DNA from: Phoronis australis
Lineage: Eukaryota > Phoronida > Phoronidae
Direction: 5' to 3'
Length of the DNA stretch: 42,838 nt
Assembly: GCA_002633005.1 (NCBI GenBank)
Contig: NMRA01000189.1
Location: 514,024-556,861, forward strand
Under the pieces are notes generated by a model that was given only the letters and a program-made list of their open reading frames with translations, was not told the origin of the DNA and searched no databases. This document shows, piece after piece, positions 32,443 through 42,716 of this stretch. The stretch's first letter is position 1. Every line of letters starts with the position of its first letter. Position numbers and translations under genes: made by a program.

Positions 32443-33027
32443 ATGATAACGCCTCCAATTGTGCCCATCATGCAACTGATAGATATACAGTGTATGGGAG
32501 CGAAGGCACGCCTGACAAGAATCTTAGGCGTTGCACGCATTCAAGCCTATGGGTTGCGACCCCCGGCATATAATAGGCCATTGTCCATTCGACTCTATAG
32601 GAAGCCTAGAAAATCACTTCCGTGGGTACTTTTTGGGGGCAAGATAATTTTGGTGCTTTTAAGGTCATTAAGTACTATACTTCAAGAATCTAAAAAGTTC
32701 CCAAAGTTTGTCCTAAAAAATCTCACTTTTTGCAAAATTTGGCACAGAAAACCAAACTTCAAAAGCAACAACAACCTGAATGATAATTTGATTGGGTTTT
32801 GTTTTGTGCATTTGAAGTTACTGGACAAGAAAATTGATAAATATTATGACATTTGGTGGAAAATTGCTCAAAAAAAACAAATAGCAGCACCTCCTGTTGG
32901 CCAGAAAACATACTACTATATTCTGAACTACCGGAAGAAAAATACTAATGTTAACCATTTGGAACTTCATAAAGACTTGATATCACAACCTACATATGAA
33001 GAACATACATTTCCAACGTTTCTGTAA
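32443..33027 (+). CDS. unidentified 194-codon open reading frame
   Basis: An ATG-started frame of 194 codons, the second longest in the window. By my estimate a stop-free run this long is unlikely by chance at this base composition. The product is basic and Lys/Asn/Ile-rich, with no motif, signal peptide or membrane segment that I recognise. The Lys/Asn-rich second half could simply reflect AT-rich sequence. It could be a transposon remnant or an exon. No splice partner was found. Confidence 0.25.
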   Translation: MITPPIVPIMQLIDIQCMGAKARLTRILGVARIQAYGLRPPAYNRPLSIRLYRKPRKSLPWVLFGGKIILVLLRSLSTILQESKKFPKFVLKNLTFCKIWHRKPNFKSNNNLNDNLIGFCFVHLKLLDKKIDKYYDIWWKIAQKKQIAAPPVGQKTYYYILNYRKKNTNVNHLELHKDLISQPTYEEHTFPTFL

Positions 33028-33834
33028 CGAATCCACAGTCATCACATTCATTAATTGTCACAATTAACTATCATTATCCACATGGCAGTTCATAGTCAAC
33101 TGTCACAGGGAACGATACACCATTCAGTCCTGACATCTACGAACATGATAAATTGTAAATATTTTCCATTAGGTTACAAATTTAAGGTTTTTTAACAACA
33201 TGGCACACACATTTTGTTTGTTCATCCACTCCATTGTTTTTTTATCCCATACGCGTTGAATCTGTTGAGGGAAATACGGCCATGTAATAAAGTTTTCCGT
33301 ATTCACCTCCCGCACTACTTCAACAGTGACCTCTGACATGGAAAGTTCAAAAGGTAGGTCAATGTCGACTCGACGTCGTTAGCCGGTTCGACCACCAAAC
33401 TTTTGGAAAATAGTTTAAGGTAAATAACGCTCAACATACAATCAGGTCTCAATCGTAACATCTGGAACAGGTCTGTTAATTTTTTGACAGTTCTGTCTCA
33501 GTTTTCATTTGCTAAATATTTTATCGTCTGCAACTCAGGCGCAGATTCCTTGGTAACTACAAATATTGTTGTTATTTAACTATTTTCAGGAGATGTTACG
33601 AGTTCAATGAAAAGTTACCATTGTTTTAATCTTTGATATCTCTTTTCAAGCAATAAATCGTCAAATTCAAAACTGTTTCTTTTACTAGAACAAACTTGCA
33701 GCCTAACGCGCAAGTACATACATATAGGATGTAATCCGCCACGTGAACAGTCTAAGTGAAATATTTAAAAATCTGCGGAAAAAAACGAAAGAAACTTAGG
33801 AATTCGAAGCGTATGGGATAAATACAAAACGTAC
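33028..33834. other. intergenic, nothing recognised
   Basis: AT-rich sequence. A pyrimidine-TTTTCAG acceptor-like site lies near 33588 on plus, with no exon attached. Confidence 0.3.
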
Positions 33835-33999
33835 CTCGATTTGCGTAAATGAAGTAATATACCACTCGACATTATTCCTCGTATCGACTTGGACCTCAAG
33901 CTTTGGTCTCAGTCGAGACGCGGAATAATACTCGTGGGATATCACTTCATGTACGCCACTCTCGGTACGTTTTGTGTATATATTCGTCATTATTGTCAT
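33835..33999 (-). CDS. candidate internal or first coding exon with consensus splice donor
   Basis: From the ATG at 33999 the minus strand codes 55 residues with mixed, protein-like composition (…RLRPKLEVQVDTRNNVEWYI…). It then meets ATCGAG|GTACGT at about 33834, a near-perfect splice donor. The frame closes 12 codons beyond, consistent with intron. A possible acceptor (CTCAAG) lies just upstream of the ATG. The alternation of charged and hydrophobic residues suggests beta strands. No family recognised and no partner exon found. Confidence 0.35.
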
Positions 34000-34129
34000 T
34001 AAAAGTTGTTTCTTGAGACACCGTATTCACAATCTCGACAGTCACACAACTTTGAACAGGGCCTGCCTGACTTCAAACAAGAACACGTGTACTACAACCA
34101 CTCTTTTTACATTTGCAATTAACATTTTT

Positions 34130-34468
34130 CACGACATTTTCTGGGGCTAAAAGCAGAGTCATCCAGTGGAAATTCAGACTACCCTACTCCAAAAGTCACC
34201 CGTTGCCAAGTACTGATGCGCTGACATGCTGTTGCAAGGCTCGTTTGTGAATGGCACACTGGTAGTTTGCTCTTTTGGCATGTACCAGCAAACAATCATG
34301 ATTAGGAGGCAGAGATGATTCTATCACATATTTCAACCTGAATATGTGATAGCGTGCTTTGTTAACTGTTGCATGCAAAATGTTCAGTGTCTTCCATGAG
34401 TTGACCAGGAAACGCAAAATAATGTTGAGCCCAACTTTAATGACAATGTTTAAAAAATATCTCTGCAA
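34130..34468 (-). pseudogene. fragment of a multicopy transposon-associated protein
   Basis: The minus-strand frame carries VNKARYHIFRLKY, then SSLPPNHDCLLVHAKRANYQ and KRALQQ. This resembles a recurring segment I know from repetitive, transposon-associated proteins in invertebrate genomes (pattern LPP..D.L..H..RANYQ..IW.RAL..., then GHGW and WM..PAPE). After 34196 two stops interrupt the match, while the following WMTLLLAPENV-like residues keep the order. It is a decayed copy. The superfamily name is not certain to me. Confidence 0.5.
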
Positions 34469-36302
34469 GCCTCCACCTCACTCGGAATAATTTTTTTGTC
34501 AACCTGAATAGCGCTTCATCTAAACACTTCAGCCTTGTTAAGGTAATCCTTAATTTTACTAAAACAGATAACCAAAATGGTCTTCACTTTAGCACCTTGG
34601 CCAACAAGTGCAATTTTATTTTGTCAAGTAAGCATTTAAGAGAAATGAGCAGCATTACTAGCATTGATTGCACTGTACAGTTGCCAATTTAAGACATAGA
34701 AAAATTATTAATGTCTTTAATACCGTAGTTCAGCCTTTGAAAATAGAGGACTGGTCATTTTGGCAATAGTTTTTGTGTGAAATTGAAAAGCGTCTTTCTT
34801 AACGTAGAGCTAAACTTTGTTTTGACGCTTCCTGTTTTAGATAGCACATAACTAGAACAGTAAAAAAAATTCTACACAAAAAAGTCTCCAATTCAAGAAT
34901 CTCCAAAATGTGAGACACTGAAGTCTGAGCAACTTTTGAATTTTCAAGATAATGAATTACAGAACACGGGCAATATTTGCATTTTCATGTTTCTCAATTT
35001 CCAAACACAGCTCATGTTTTTACATAAAAGGGTCAGAAGTTCATAAAGAGCAAGGCTGATCACTCACATGTAGGAATAAACTACAGCCAGTATCTTTGAG
35101 ATTGGGACAGCTAATACTGTAAATTTATCGAGCAAACTAATTCTTTTTTCTCTGTCCCAAACTAAAGATTTTTACCATAAATGATGGTTTTTCGAATTGA
35201 GGCCTATTTACAAGTGTATGTTTGGAAATAGGACAGCTTTTCAAGTTTTCTTTTGTTTGTGAAGTTATCAGTGATGGACTTTGATTTGTGGCAAATGATT
35301 CATTGTGGTGACATCACATATACATTTCTTTAAGCACTGTTAAATGGAACTGACAGTGACAATCTCCTTCATTTTCTAGTAGAGGTTCAACATCGTTTCC
35401 TTCATCAGCTGTTTCGATTTTTGATGTATCCATTAAGTGTCTGTTATACTGATTGTGATAGAACAGCTATGTTTTTTCCCAAAAACTTAAAAACTTCTCA
35501 GCAATAATACCTTTCTTGCACTCAAAGTTGATCCATATGTTTTCTTTAGACTACGTTAAATCTGAAAATTCCAGGAGCTCATAATTTTGAGCAGAATCTG
35601 AGACGTGAATGCAACAAGGAGCAGACATCTTGCCAGTCTCTTGTGAAGTCGCATACTCATTCAATAATTCATGGTTTCAACAGCGTCCTAGCTGGCCCAA
35701 AACTGCTGTTTGCAGAAGCACAAAATGATTCAGGAACACGCCAGGAATTATATGTATGTCAGTATGATGACACTTGCCACCTGACTTGGCTTTCTTCAAT
35801 TCCAGTCTACTGACTGCTGGTTTATGAGCCTTGATCCCTTGGTAATTGCCAATTACTTGCACACCCATCCAAGAATTAACACTTTTCAATGTAGACAGTA
35901 GCTTTAAACAAGTTAGCCAAGCCAACAGAATAACATCAGTTGGCTGTCCTCTGATAAATGCTTTTATGAAGCAAACAACTTTGGAGTGGGAAAGATACGG
36001 ACCCAATATTTTCCTGGCATTTGATTGGGTGTTCTGATCATTTTGCGCCGACACCCGGTGGCTAACATTTTAGTTTAGGCTAAAATTTGTCCAACTTTTA
36101 AATTAAAATTATTATTAAACGTGCAAGTGTATTCTTGGGAATCTCGTCACGAACTGCCACAACACGGTTTACATGGCAACTGAAAATCATGGCTCACAGA
36201 ATCGTGCAACAAGGAACTGGTCCATGCAGTACAAATGCACTACTCGTTCATAACATTACTCGGAATAGAAGGCCATGGTCTTATAGGCCAAATTATGCGT
36301 TT
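34469..36302. other. region with possible further remnants of the same element
   Basis: On the minus strand a 125-codon frame (35677-36054, ATG start) and a 39-codon stretch near 35330-35450 (MDTSKIETADEGNDVEPLLE...) could be other parts of the element represented at 34130-34468. I do not recognise motifs in them. The rest is AT-rich with no gene seen. Confidence 0.25.
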
Positions 36303-36546
36303 TTGAGAATACTTAACGTAGAAAATAAATCTGAAACTAAATAAGGGGATCCAGATCCTCCCAAGGATACTATTTTTTCACGAAATGTAGAATATAAATA
36401 GGTAAATAAAACAACAAGAATGAAAATTTCGGATATAATAATGTCCTTCGTCAACGGAAACAGAAATAAAGTCCGAAAATTTTCCGAAAATTTCAGTTGA
36501 TCCATTCTTGTTGTTTTATTTACCTATTTACATTGAGAATACTTAA
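36303..36546. mobile_element. insertion flanked by a 14-bp direct repeat, with hairpin end
   Basis: TTGAGAATACTTAA occurs exactly at 36303-36316 and 36533-36546, flanking 216 bases, like a target-site duplication. Inside, 36392-36425 (GTAGAATATAAATAGGTAAA..CAAGAATG) is the inverted partner of about 36500-36532 (CATTCTTGTTGTTTTATTTA..). The 14-base duplication suits retroposition. The hairpin suits a foldback. Confidence 0.55.
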
Positions 36547-36689
36547 AAATGAAATTGACCTAAGAATAGCAGGCGGCCTTATATTCGAGGATAAAGCCTT
36601 ATACCGTTACTTACAGCCAATTATCATTCTTTATTTTTGTCATTGCCAAAATGTCATTATTTGCTTAAAAACCATTCCATAATGATAAT

Positions 36690-36847
36690 GAATATGTAAA
36701 TCTTGAACCGGCATGAAAACACAGAACACAAGCATTTTAAGTATGGTCTGCACGCCACATGTTGGCCACATCACCTAGTGACCTATTGAACAAAAGACCA
36801 AAATCATTTCTGCGCCCGACCGGGACTCGAACCCAGGATCTTCAACT
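36690..36847 (-). mobile_element. tRNA-derived SINE, copy M (minus)
   Basis: Minus-strand order: GATCCTGGGTTCGAGTCCCG (box B, 36834-36822), a GGGCGC end, then a body with TTCAATAGGTCAC, GATGTGGCCAACATGTGGCG, TGCAGACCATACTTAAAATG, and a tail TTCAAGATTTACATATT. The head lacks box A and is truncated near the anticodon arm. It abuts copy P1 head-to-head. Confidence 0.7.
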
Positions 36848-36855
36848 AACCCGGG

Positions 36856-37008
36856 GTGCAGAAGGACCTGGGTTCGAGACCCGATCGGGTGCATAATTTT
36901 TCCCGACTTATAATGCTCATTAGGTCAAATGATGTGGCCAACAGTTGATGTGCACCAGACTTAAAATGTTTGTTATCTGTGTTTCAAGATTTACATATTT
37001 ACACACAC
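36856..37008 (+). mobile_element. tRNA-derived SINE, copy P1 (plus)
   Basis: Starts at TGCAGAAGGACC, followed by TGGGTTCGAGACCC (box B, 36869-36882), body GATGTGGCCAACAGTTGATG, CACCAGACTTAAAATGTTTG and tail TTTCAAGATTTACATATT. It has the same body as copies M and P2, and a 5'-truncated head like copy M. Confidence 0.7.
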
Positions 37009-37061
37009 ACGATGACTTGATGGACGGGATGTCCACTGAGAAGTCTGATTTCATTTCTGTG

Positions 37062-37134
37062 GTTTCGATGGCTCAGTAGCTAGAGCGTCTGTACGGTTAG
37101 CAGAAGGTCCTGGGCTCGAGTCCTGGTGGGGGGC
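37062..37134 (+). repeat. tRNA-like head of SINE copy P2
   Basis: D stem GCTC/GAGC (37071-37074, 37083-37086), anticodon stem TCTGT/GCAGA (37088-37092, 37100-37104) with seven-base loop ACGGTTA, five-base variable loop, and TΨC stem CTGGG/CCTGG with loop CTCGAGT. The acceptor pairs in five of seven positions. Position 33 is C instead of U and no CCA follows, so this is a retroposon promoter, not a working tRNA. The formal anticodon would be GGT (Thr type). Confidence 0.7.
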
Positions 37135-37240
37135 AAAAATCTTTTCGGACTTATGTTCATTTGGTCACGTGATCTGGCCAACCTGTGGCGTGCAGACCAG
37201 ACTTATAATGTTTAATTGTGATTCCATAACAATTTTGAAC
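37062..37240 (+). mobile_element. tRNA-derived SINE, copy P2 with complete head
   Basis: The head 37062-37134 folds as a tRNA-like cloverleaf; the body continues with TTCATTTGGTCACGTGATCT, GGCCAACCTGTGGCGTGCAG and ACCAGACTTATAATGTTTAA, matching copies M and P1. Its tail diverges after about 37215. Confidence 0.75.
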
Positions 37241-37319
37241 AAACGATACAACAAAACAAAAAACAGCCAGAACAACACGCGTAGTGATTTCAAAATGGCG
37301 AACACTGAATAAACAGGTA

Positions 37320-37382
37320 TTCTCTCTCTCTCTCTCTCTCTCGCTCTCAGTCTCTATCTCTCTCTCTCTCTCTCTCTCTCCT
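37320..37382. repeat. CT microsatellite
   Basis: (TC)n with a few interruptions over about 60 bases. The Arg/Glu-rich minus frame across it is an artefact. Confidence 0.95.
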
Positions 37383-39058
37383 CCCCCTCTCACCCCGTCT
37401 GAGTACAGTATAGCACTGGGTCAGTGCCTAGAATGCAAATGACCCGGTTGTACTCTACAACAAAGCCATGACCTCAAATTCCGTACAGTACACTGTACAG
37501 TACTTCTTACTTCAAAATGAGTGAGTACCTTTGCAGCTTTAGAGAATTTTGCTCAACAAGATTTTTGTTTTTCGGTTTACGAACGAATTTTAATTGTGTT
37601 TATTCGATCTTCTTAGAAAGTAAAATTGGACCAAAATACCACCGAAATATGTCCCTATGCTCAAATTCTACCAATACAATAACAAACCTTTTTGTCCGCT
37701 GAAGCAGGGACTCGTCCAAATTGAATTCGCGCGAAGTGTAACACGCCGAGTGAGGGTCGTTGCCGGGTCAAATTTTACGTGTTTATACTGATTACATTTT
37801 TATTAAATATAATCGGGGGAACACAGCTTTACGATTATCAACAATGACACTACTCGGTATCGCTTGAAACTAAGTGAATCCGTTCACATGCAGTGTTCTG
37901 AAACGTCCTCACTCAATGCACAGCTTTCCCATAAGTTGTTAAAACTGTTACGCTGAGTTCATGATCCGCTGATTGTTAGCCAATACCGTTTCTGGTGTTT
38001 TTGCACGTTTTGAAATTGTCTGTGTATTGTACCTGTAGCCATCCTGGCATCCACTATTCCCTGAACAGAACTTGACAATGGTGGATGTTTTACCGCCGAA
38101 ACATGTCCCTACATTTTAGAAAAGTTGTCTTCATTCAAACTTTACTTCTGCTCTTCAGAGCGACATCTACCGTTAAATACAATCGCACTGGTATAAAACT
38201 GAACTCTTTAGCTCAAGGCTTCAAATGAATTATACGCCGAGTATTTCTTCAAGTGCATGTACACTTCGTACGTAGCACTCTTAGAAGTTTCAATTAATTT
38301 TTCCAATTAATGTGCTAGATAAAGATTTTACTCTGGAATTTGTACTGTTTGGGGTGGGGGCTCAAAATCACGAGAAATTGCTGTCGGGGTATTTTTTAAA
38401 ATCCTAGTACATAACTTGGCGAGGTAGCTAGGCGAGGTACTGTTTAGAATAAAGTGGCTGTATGTGAGCCATAAAAATTATAACTTCAAAATTATAAGTA
38501 TCTAGGGTACTTCCAGCAATAACGACAACATCGCCATATGTCTAGTTGCATATCAGTTTCTTGCGTAGAGGTCTAATTCTATAAATGTTCAAAATTAGCC
38601 TATAAGCTCAATCCAAATTTGTTAAGTCACTTTCAGACTTGATGAATATCATGACGGTTTCCTAATACACACATAACGACCATAAAAGCCAGTTAGAAAA
38701 ATTTGCTGATATGTATCGAAGGTACCCGCGTTCGGATTCTTGGCCGTTGAATAAAAAATGGCGAAAAGTTTTTTTAAATACCTCTATGGGCTTAAAAAAA
38801 GATATTGTGTTAAAAATATATAATCCGTCATACTGGTAAATGACCAATACGAAACTTAATTCATTTTAATTGAAAGTTTGAAAATGTAAATGCAATTGGC
38901 TGATGTTAATCTCACTGTTGCCTAAGGTGTTGCTACGAATCTTTCAAAACTAAGTGAGGATTACTTTGATCGTCAAATTGAGATCACTAAAGTTGGCTTA
39001 ATACCTGACCCGGAAGTAAATTTAAATTTTTGGAAAGACGATGTTTTTTTTGTGCGCA
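37383..39058. other. intergenic, nothing recognised
   Basis: AT-rich. A short similar block (CACCGAAATATGTCCCTATG at about 37640; CGCCGAAACATGTCCCTAC at about 38094) occurs twice. Confidence 0.3.
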
Positions 39059-40492
39059 GAACCTTAATTGTCTCATTAAATAAGAATGTTACTTAGTCTC
39101 GTGTAATATTTACCGCTTTCTCAAAGAAACAAGCGTCTCAATTTATTATAAAAAACAGAGACTCGTTTCCTACTTGAATAGTTGAGAGAGAAAGAGAGCT
39201 TTTTATTCAAGGAGATACAAATAAACAATACCAAACAAAGAATAATATATGAAAGAGCGTATATACAAACAAGAATACAATAATGTCAAGTGTAGCTGCA
39301 CGCGAGTCAAACAACAAGTTGCAAGGGACGTTTTGGAGCTTTATTTAGTAACGCATTACAATTGACATGTGTGTCTGTCCGTCCGTCCGTCCGTGGAATT
39401 TAATGATGTCTTGAGACTCACGCAGTGACTAGAACACTTCTGACCAGTGTGACAATATTCGCAAGAGTGCCTGAACATGCCGTATCACCCGGACTCGGTC
39501 TAAGCGACCTGACGGCGCACTCGGCCATTCATAAACAAAGTAGTATTCACAGAACTCGTAGCACAATGCGCTGTAGGCGGAGCTAACTTCATTCACAACT
39601 GGTATCATATATGTATATATTTATTTCTTTTCATTTAAATGGCACACTTTGTGCTAACTGATTTGGTTACCCGTCAAGGTACAAACCGCTAGAGTCTGGT
39701 TACCAGTAATAATTAGTCTGTAATAGACGACCCTGCTATATTTTGCAATTCAAAATAGCTGATAATGTGTTCCTGTTGGACACGGTTGCCGACAAGGCGA
39801 TCCAAAATGACGTCACTCATCTTTTTACATGGTGCGCAGAGGTCATTGGCGCATTGTGAAGGGATATCAACAGTTGTCGGCAGATTACAAGAACATAAAC
39901 CAACGAAAATTCTTACAACACGATAGTGACCTTGCTATTTCATCGGACACTATAATACACAGTAATTTTCCTTAAAATCAGTTTGGAAAATGTTCAACTG
40001 TTTGAAGACTTTAAGTGTTTGGCTTGGGGTCATTTAAGAATTCATGTAGATTTTATGTAAGGCTCGTTTACATGGACACATTTAGTTGCATACCTGAGAA
40101 GATTTATGTATGAGAAAATTTAGTACATTTGTGTAATAAAATATTTACCATGTGTTCACAAGACTTGACAAAAAAGCAATGCCTGTGCGCTCTATGTTTA
40201 TTTTTGAAAGAGATGCAATGCGTCATGATTACCGAGAAAGATGAGTTTTCCGCATCACTATATCGATTGGTCACGTGATGTTTGGGTTGTCATCAGAGCA
40301 CACTATGTAGAAAAGAGAACAATCACAAGACAGTTGGAAGCATTTCACAAAATAAACGTTTGTAAACTTGTTCATGGATTGAAAACTTAAGAATGACGAG
40401 ACATTTGATATGTTACCAGAAGAACTTGAAGGGTAGAGTGCTCAGTTCGCCGTAAAGGGAAGTCATGTTTTTCTTCGAGTAACCCTGTTTCT
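39059..40492 (+). repeat. 1.43-kb direct duplication, copy 1
   Basis: GAACCTTAATTGTCTCATTA onward matches 40494-41929. The body from 39271 is about 99% identical to the body from 40714. It includes a (GTCC)n run with one more repeat than in copy 2 (39373-39393) and a TGACGTCACTCAT motif (about 39808). The segment 39083-39260 is inverted relative to copy 2. No gene recognised. Confidence 0.92.
39083..39260 (+). repeat. 178-bp segment, orientation 1
   Basis: AGAATGTTACTTAGTCTC...GAAAGAGCGT. The same 178 bases appear reversed at 40518-40695 with about 5% differences, while flanks on both sides stay in direct order. It includes a GAGAGAGAAAGAGAG purine tract. Confidence 0.9.
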
Positions 40493-40493
40493 N
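40493..40493. other. assembly gap (single N)
   Basis: One N exactly between the two copies of the 1.43-kb duplication. Copy 2 restarts at the same homologous base (GAACCTTAATT) as copy 1. Confidence 0.95.
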
Positions 40494-41929
40494 GAACCTT
40501 AATTATCTCATTAAATACGCTCTTTCATATATTATTCTTTGTTTTGTATTGTTTATTTGTATCTCCTTAAATAAAAAGCTCTCTTTCTCTCTCAACTATT
40601 CAAGTAGGAAACAAGTCTCTGTTTTTGTATAGTAAATTGAGACGCTTGTCTCTTTGGGAAAGCGGTAAATATTGCAAGAGACTAAGTAACATTCTTATAT
40701 AACCCTGGAAGGCAAGAATACAATAATGACAAGTGTAGCTGCACGCGAGACAAACAACAAGTTGCACGGGACGTTTTGGAGCTTTATTTAGCAACGCATT
40801 ACAATTGACATGTGTGTCTGTCCGTCCGTCCGTGGAACTTAATGATGTCTTGAGACTCACGCAGTGACTAGAACACATCTGACCAGTGTGACAATATTCG
40901 CAAGAGTGCCTGAACATGCCGTATCACCCGGACTCAGTCTAAGCGACCTGAGCGCACTCGGCCATTCATAAACAAAGTAGTATTCACAGAACTCATAGCA
41001 CTATGCGCTGTACGCGGAGCTAACTTCATTCACAACTGGTATCATATATGTATATATTTATTTCTTTTCATTTAAATGGCACACTTTGTGCTAACTGATT
41101 TGGTTACCCGTCAAGGTACAAACCGCTAGAGGCTGGTTACCAGTAATAATTAGTCTGTAATAGACGACCCTGCTATATTTTGCAATTCAAAATAGCTGAT
41201 AATGTGTTCCTGTTGGACACGGTTGCCGACAAGGCGATCCAAAATGACGTCACTCATCTTTTTACATGGTGCGCAGAGGTCATTGGCGCATTGTGAAGGG
41301 ATATCAACAGTTGTCGGCAGATTACAAGAACATAAACCAACGAAAATTCTTACAACACGATAGTGACCTTGCTATTTCATCGGACACTATAATACACAGT
41401 AATTTTCCTTAAAATCAGTTTGGAAAATGTTCAACTGTTTGAAGACTTTAAGTGTTTGGCTTGGGGTCATTTAAGAATTCATGTAGATTTTATGTAAGGC
41501 TCGTTTACATGGACACATTTAGTTGCATACCTGAGAAGATTTATGTATGAGAAAATTTAGTACATTTGTGTAATAAAATATTTACCATGTGTTCACAAGA
41601 CTTGACAAAAAAGCAATGCCTGTGCGCTCTATGTTTATTTTTGAAAGAGATGCAATGCGTCATGATTACCGAGAAAGATGAGTTTTCCGCATCACTATAT
41701 CGATTGGTCACGTGATGTTTGGGTTGTCATCAGAGCACACTATGTAGAAAAGAGAACAATCACAAGACAGTTGGAAGCATTTCACAAAATAAACGTTTGT
41801 AAACTTGTTCATGGATTGAAAACTTAAGAATGACGAGACATTTGATATGTTACCAGAAGAACTTGAAGGGTAGAGTGCTCAGTTCGCCGTAAAGGGAAGT
41901 CATGTTTTTCTTCGAGTAACCCTGTTTCT
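40494..41929 (+). repeat. 1.43-kb direct duplication, copy 2
   Basis: Repeats 39059-40492 with the internal 178-bp segment inverted and a short substituted piece just after it (TATATAACCCTGGAAGGC in place of ATATACAAAC). Copy 2 continues past the homologous end into the repeat at 41939. Confidence 0.92.
40518..40695 (-). repeat. 178-bp segment, orientation 2 (inverted)
   Basis: CGCTCTTTCATATATTATTC ... AAGTAACATTCT, the reverse complement of 39083-39260 with about nine substitutions. The junctions on both sides lie in A/T-rich triplets (ATA|CGCTC and ATTCT|TATA). Confidence 0.9.
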
Positions 41930-41938
41930 TGACACGAG

Positions 41939-42170
41939 TACTGAGCTCGGCCCAGGATCCCGAAAGCGAACTCGAAATTGGTTTTGGCGTTCTCTGTTCT
42001 TCTTTCGTGCGAACTCAAGATAAGTGTCTGTTATTCCACGCCCCAACTGAATAAATAGTCGCTTACGAGGATAACTGTCCATAATCCTTGTATGAACTTG
42101 ATGTATATGACATTTAGGCTAGACGTTCGAGTCTGACCTCAAAATTTCGAGTTTTTACTCTGTTCCAAGT
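41939..42170. repeat. partial copy of the 1394-1790 element
   Basis: Shares GCGAACTCAAGATAAGTGTC, TATTCCAC, TTAGGCTAGA, and CTCAAAATTTCGAGTTTTTA with 1440-1590. Diverged and lacking a clear second arm. Confidence 0.45.
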
Positions 42171-42234
42171 ACAAAAAGAAATTGGGTTAGAGAAATTGCT
42201 AATTTACAATTATATAACTTCACCATTATCCAAC

Positions 42235-42525
42235 TTAAAATTGCACATGGCGTTTCGGTATAGGTAACAGCATTGAGTTCGCACAGTTGTCAACAAGCTT
42301 TATGAGATGTAACGTGTAGCTTATTGTTGCATCACTTCCAGGGTCTCCTTTTGCAGCCATAGAAATGCTAATCGGTACGCTGTATCTTGAGGGCGAAGCC
42401 CACATATTCAGCGTGTCGTCTCGGATGTAACGGTGAGTAGATGAAAGTTCACACCCTTGATTCTGCGACACACGGAAGTCACATATGCGTGTGTAATAAT
42501 CTAATGGGTGAATTAAACTGGGCAA
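42235..42525 (-). CDS. possible coding remnant or exon, unidentified
   Basis: A 96-codon minus-strand frame (first codon TTG, so the true start is not defined) has an even, protein-like composition (…CDFRVSQNQGCELSSTHRYI… to a TAA at 42235). A different phase just upstream (about 42600-42480) is also open and protein-like, suggesting either a frameshift or a splice junction near 42490. No domain recognised. Confidence 0.25.
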   Translation of the reverse strand: MPSLIHPLDYYTRICDFRVSQNQGCELSSTHRYIRDDTLNMWASPSRYSVPISISMAAKGDPGSDATISYTLHLIKLVDNCANSMLLPIPKRHVQF

Positions 42526-42716
42526 CTATTGAAGGTGCCGGATGTCCGGATGACATCTTTAAATCATGCCGTATTTCTTCACGCACTTTGCTGAAGGACG
42601 TCCTTAATTAGTAGATAGCAGTGGTACGATCCCAAAAGAAACGAAAGGGCAACTTTCGCTTGCATTAACGAGCTAGACAAGCTTGCGGTAGAGAAATTCC
42701 CAACAATATGCGGGTC

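Noticed and set aside
37062-37134. Functional tRNA gene
   Set aside because: The cloverleaf folds, but the acceptor has two mismatches, base 33 is C, and the sequence continues into a repeated SINE body present in other copies.
37157-37393. Arg/Glu repeat protein on the minus strand
   Set aside because: It is the translation of the CT microsatellite at 37320-37382; low complexity, no gene.
40600-40917. 105-codon minus-strand frame
   Set aside because: It crosses the junction between the inverted 178-bp segment and the body of copy 2, and copy 1 does not hold it; non-coding repeat.
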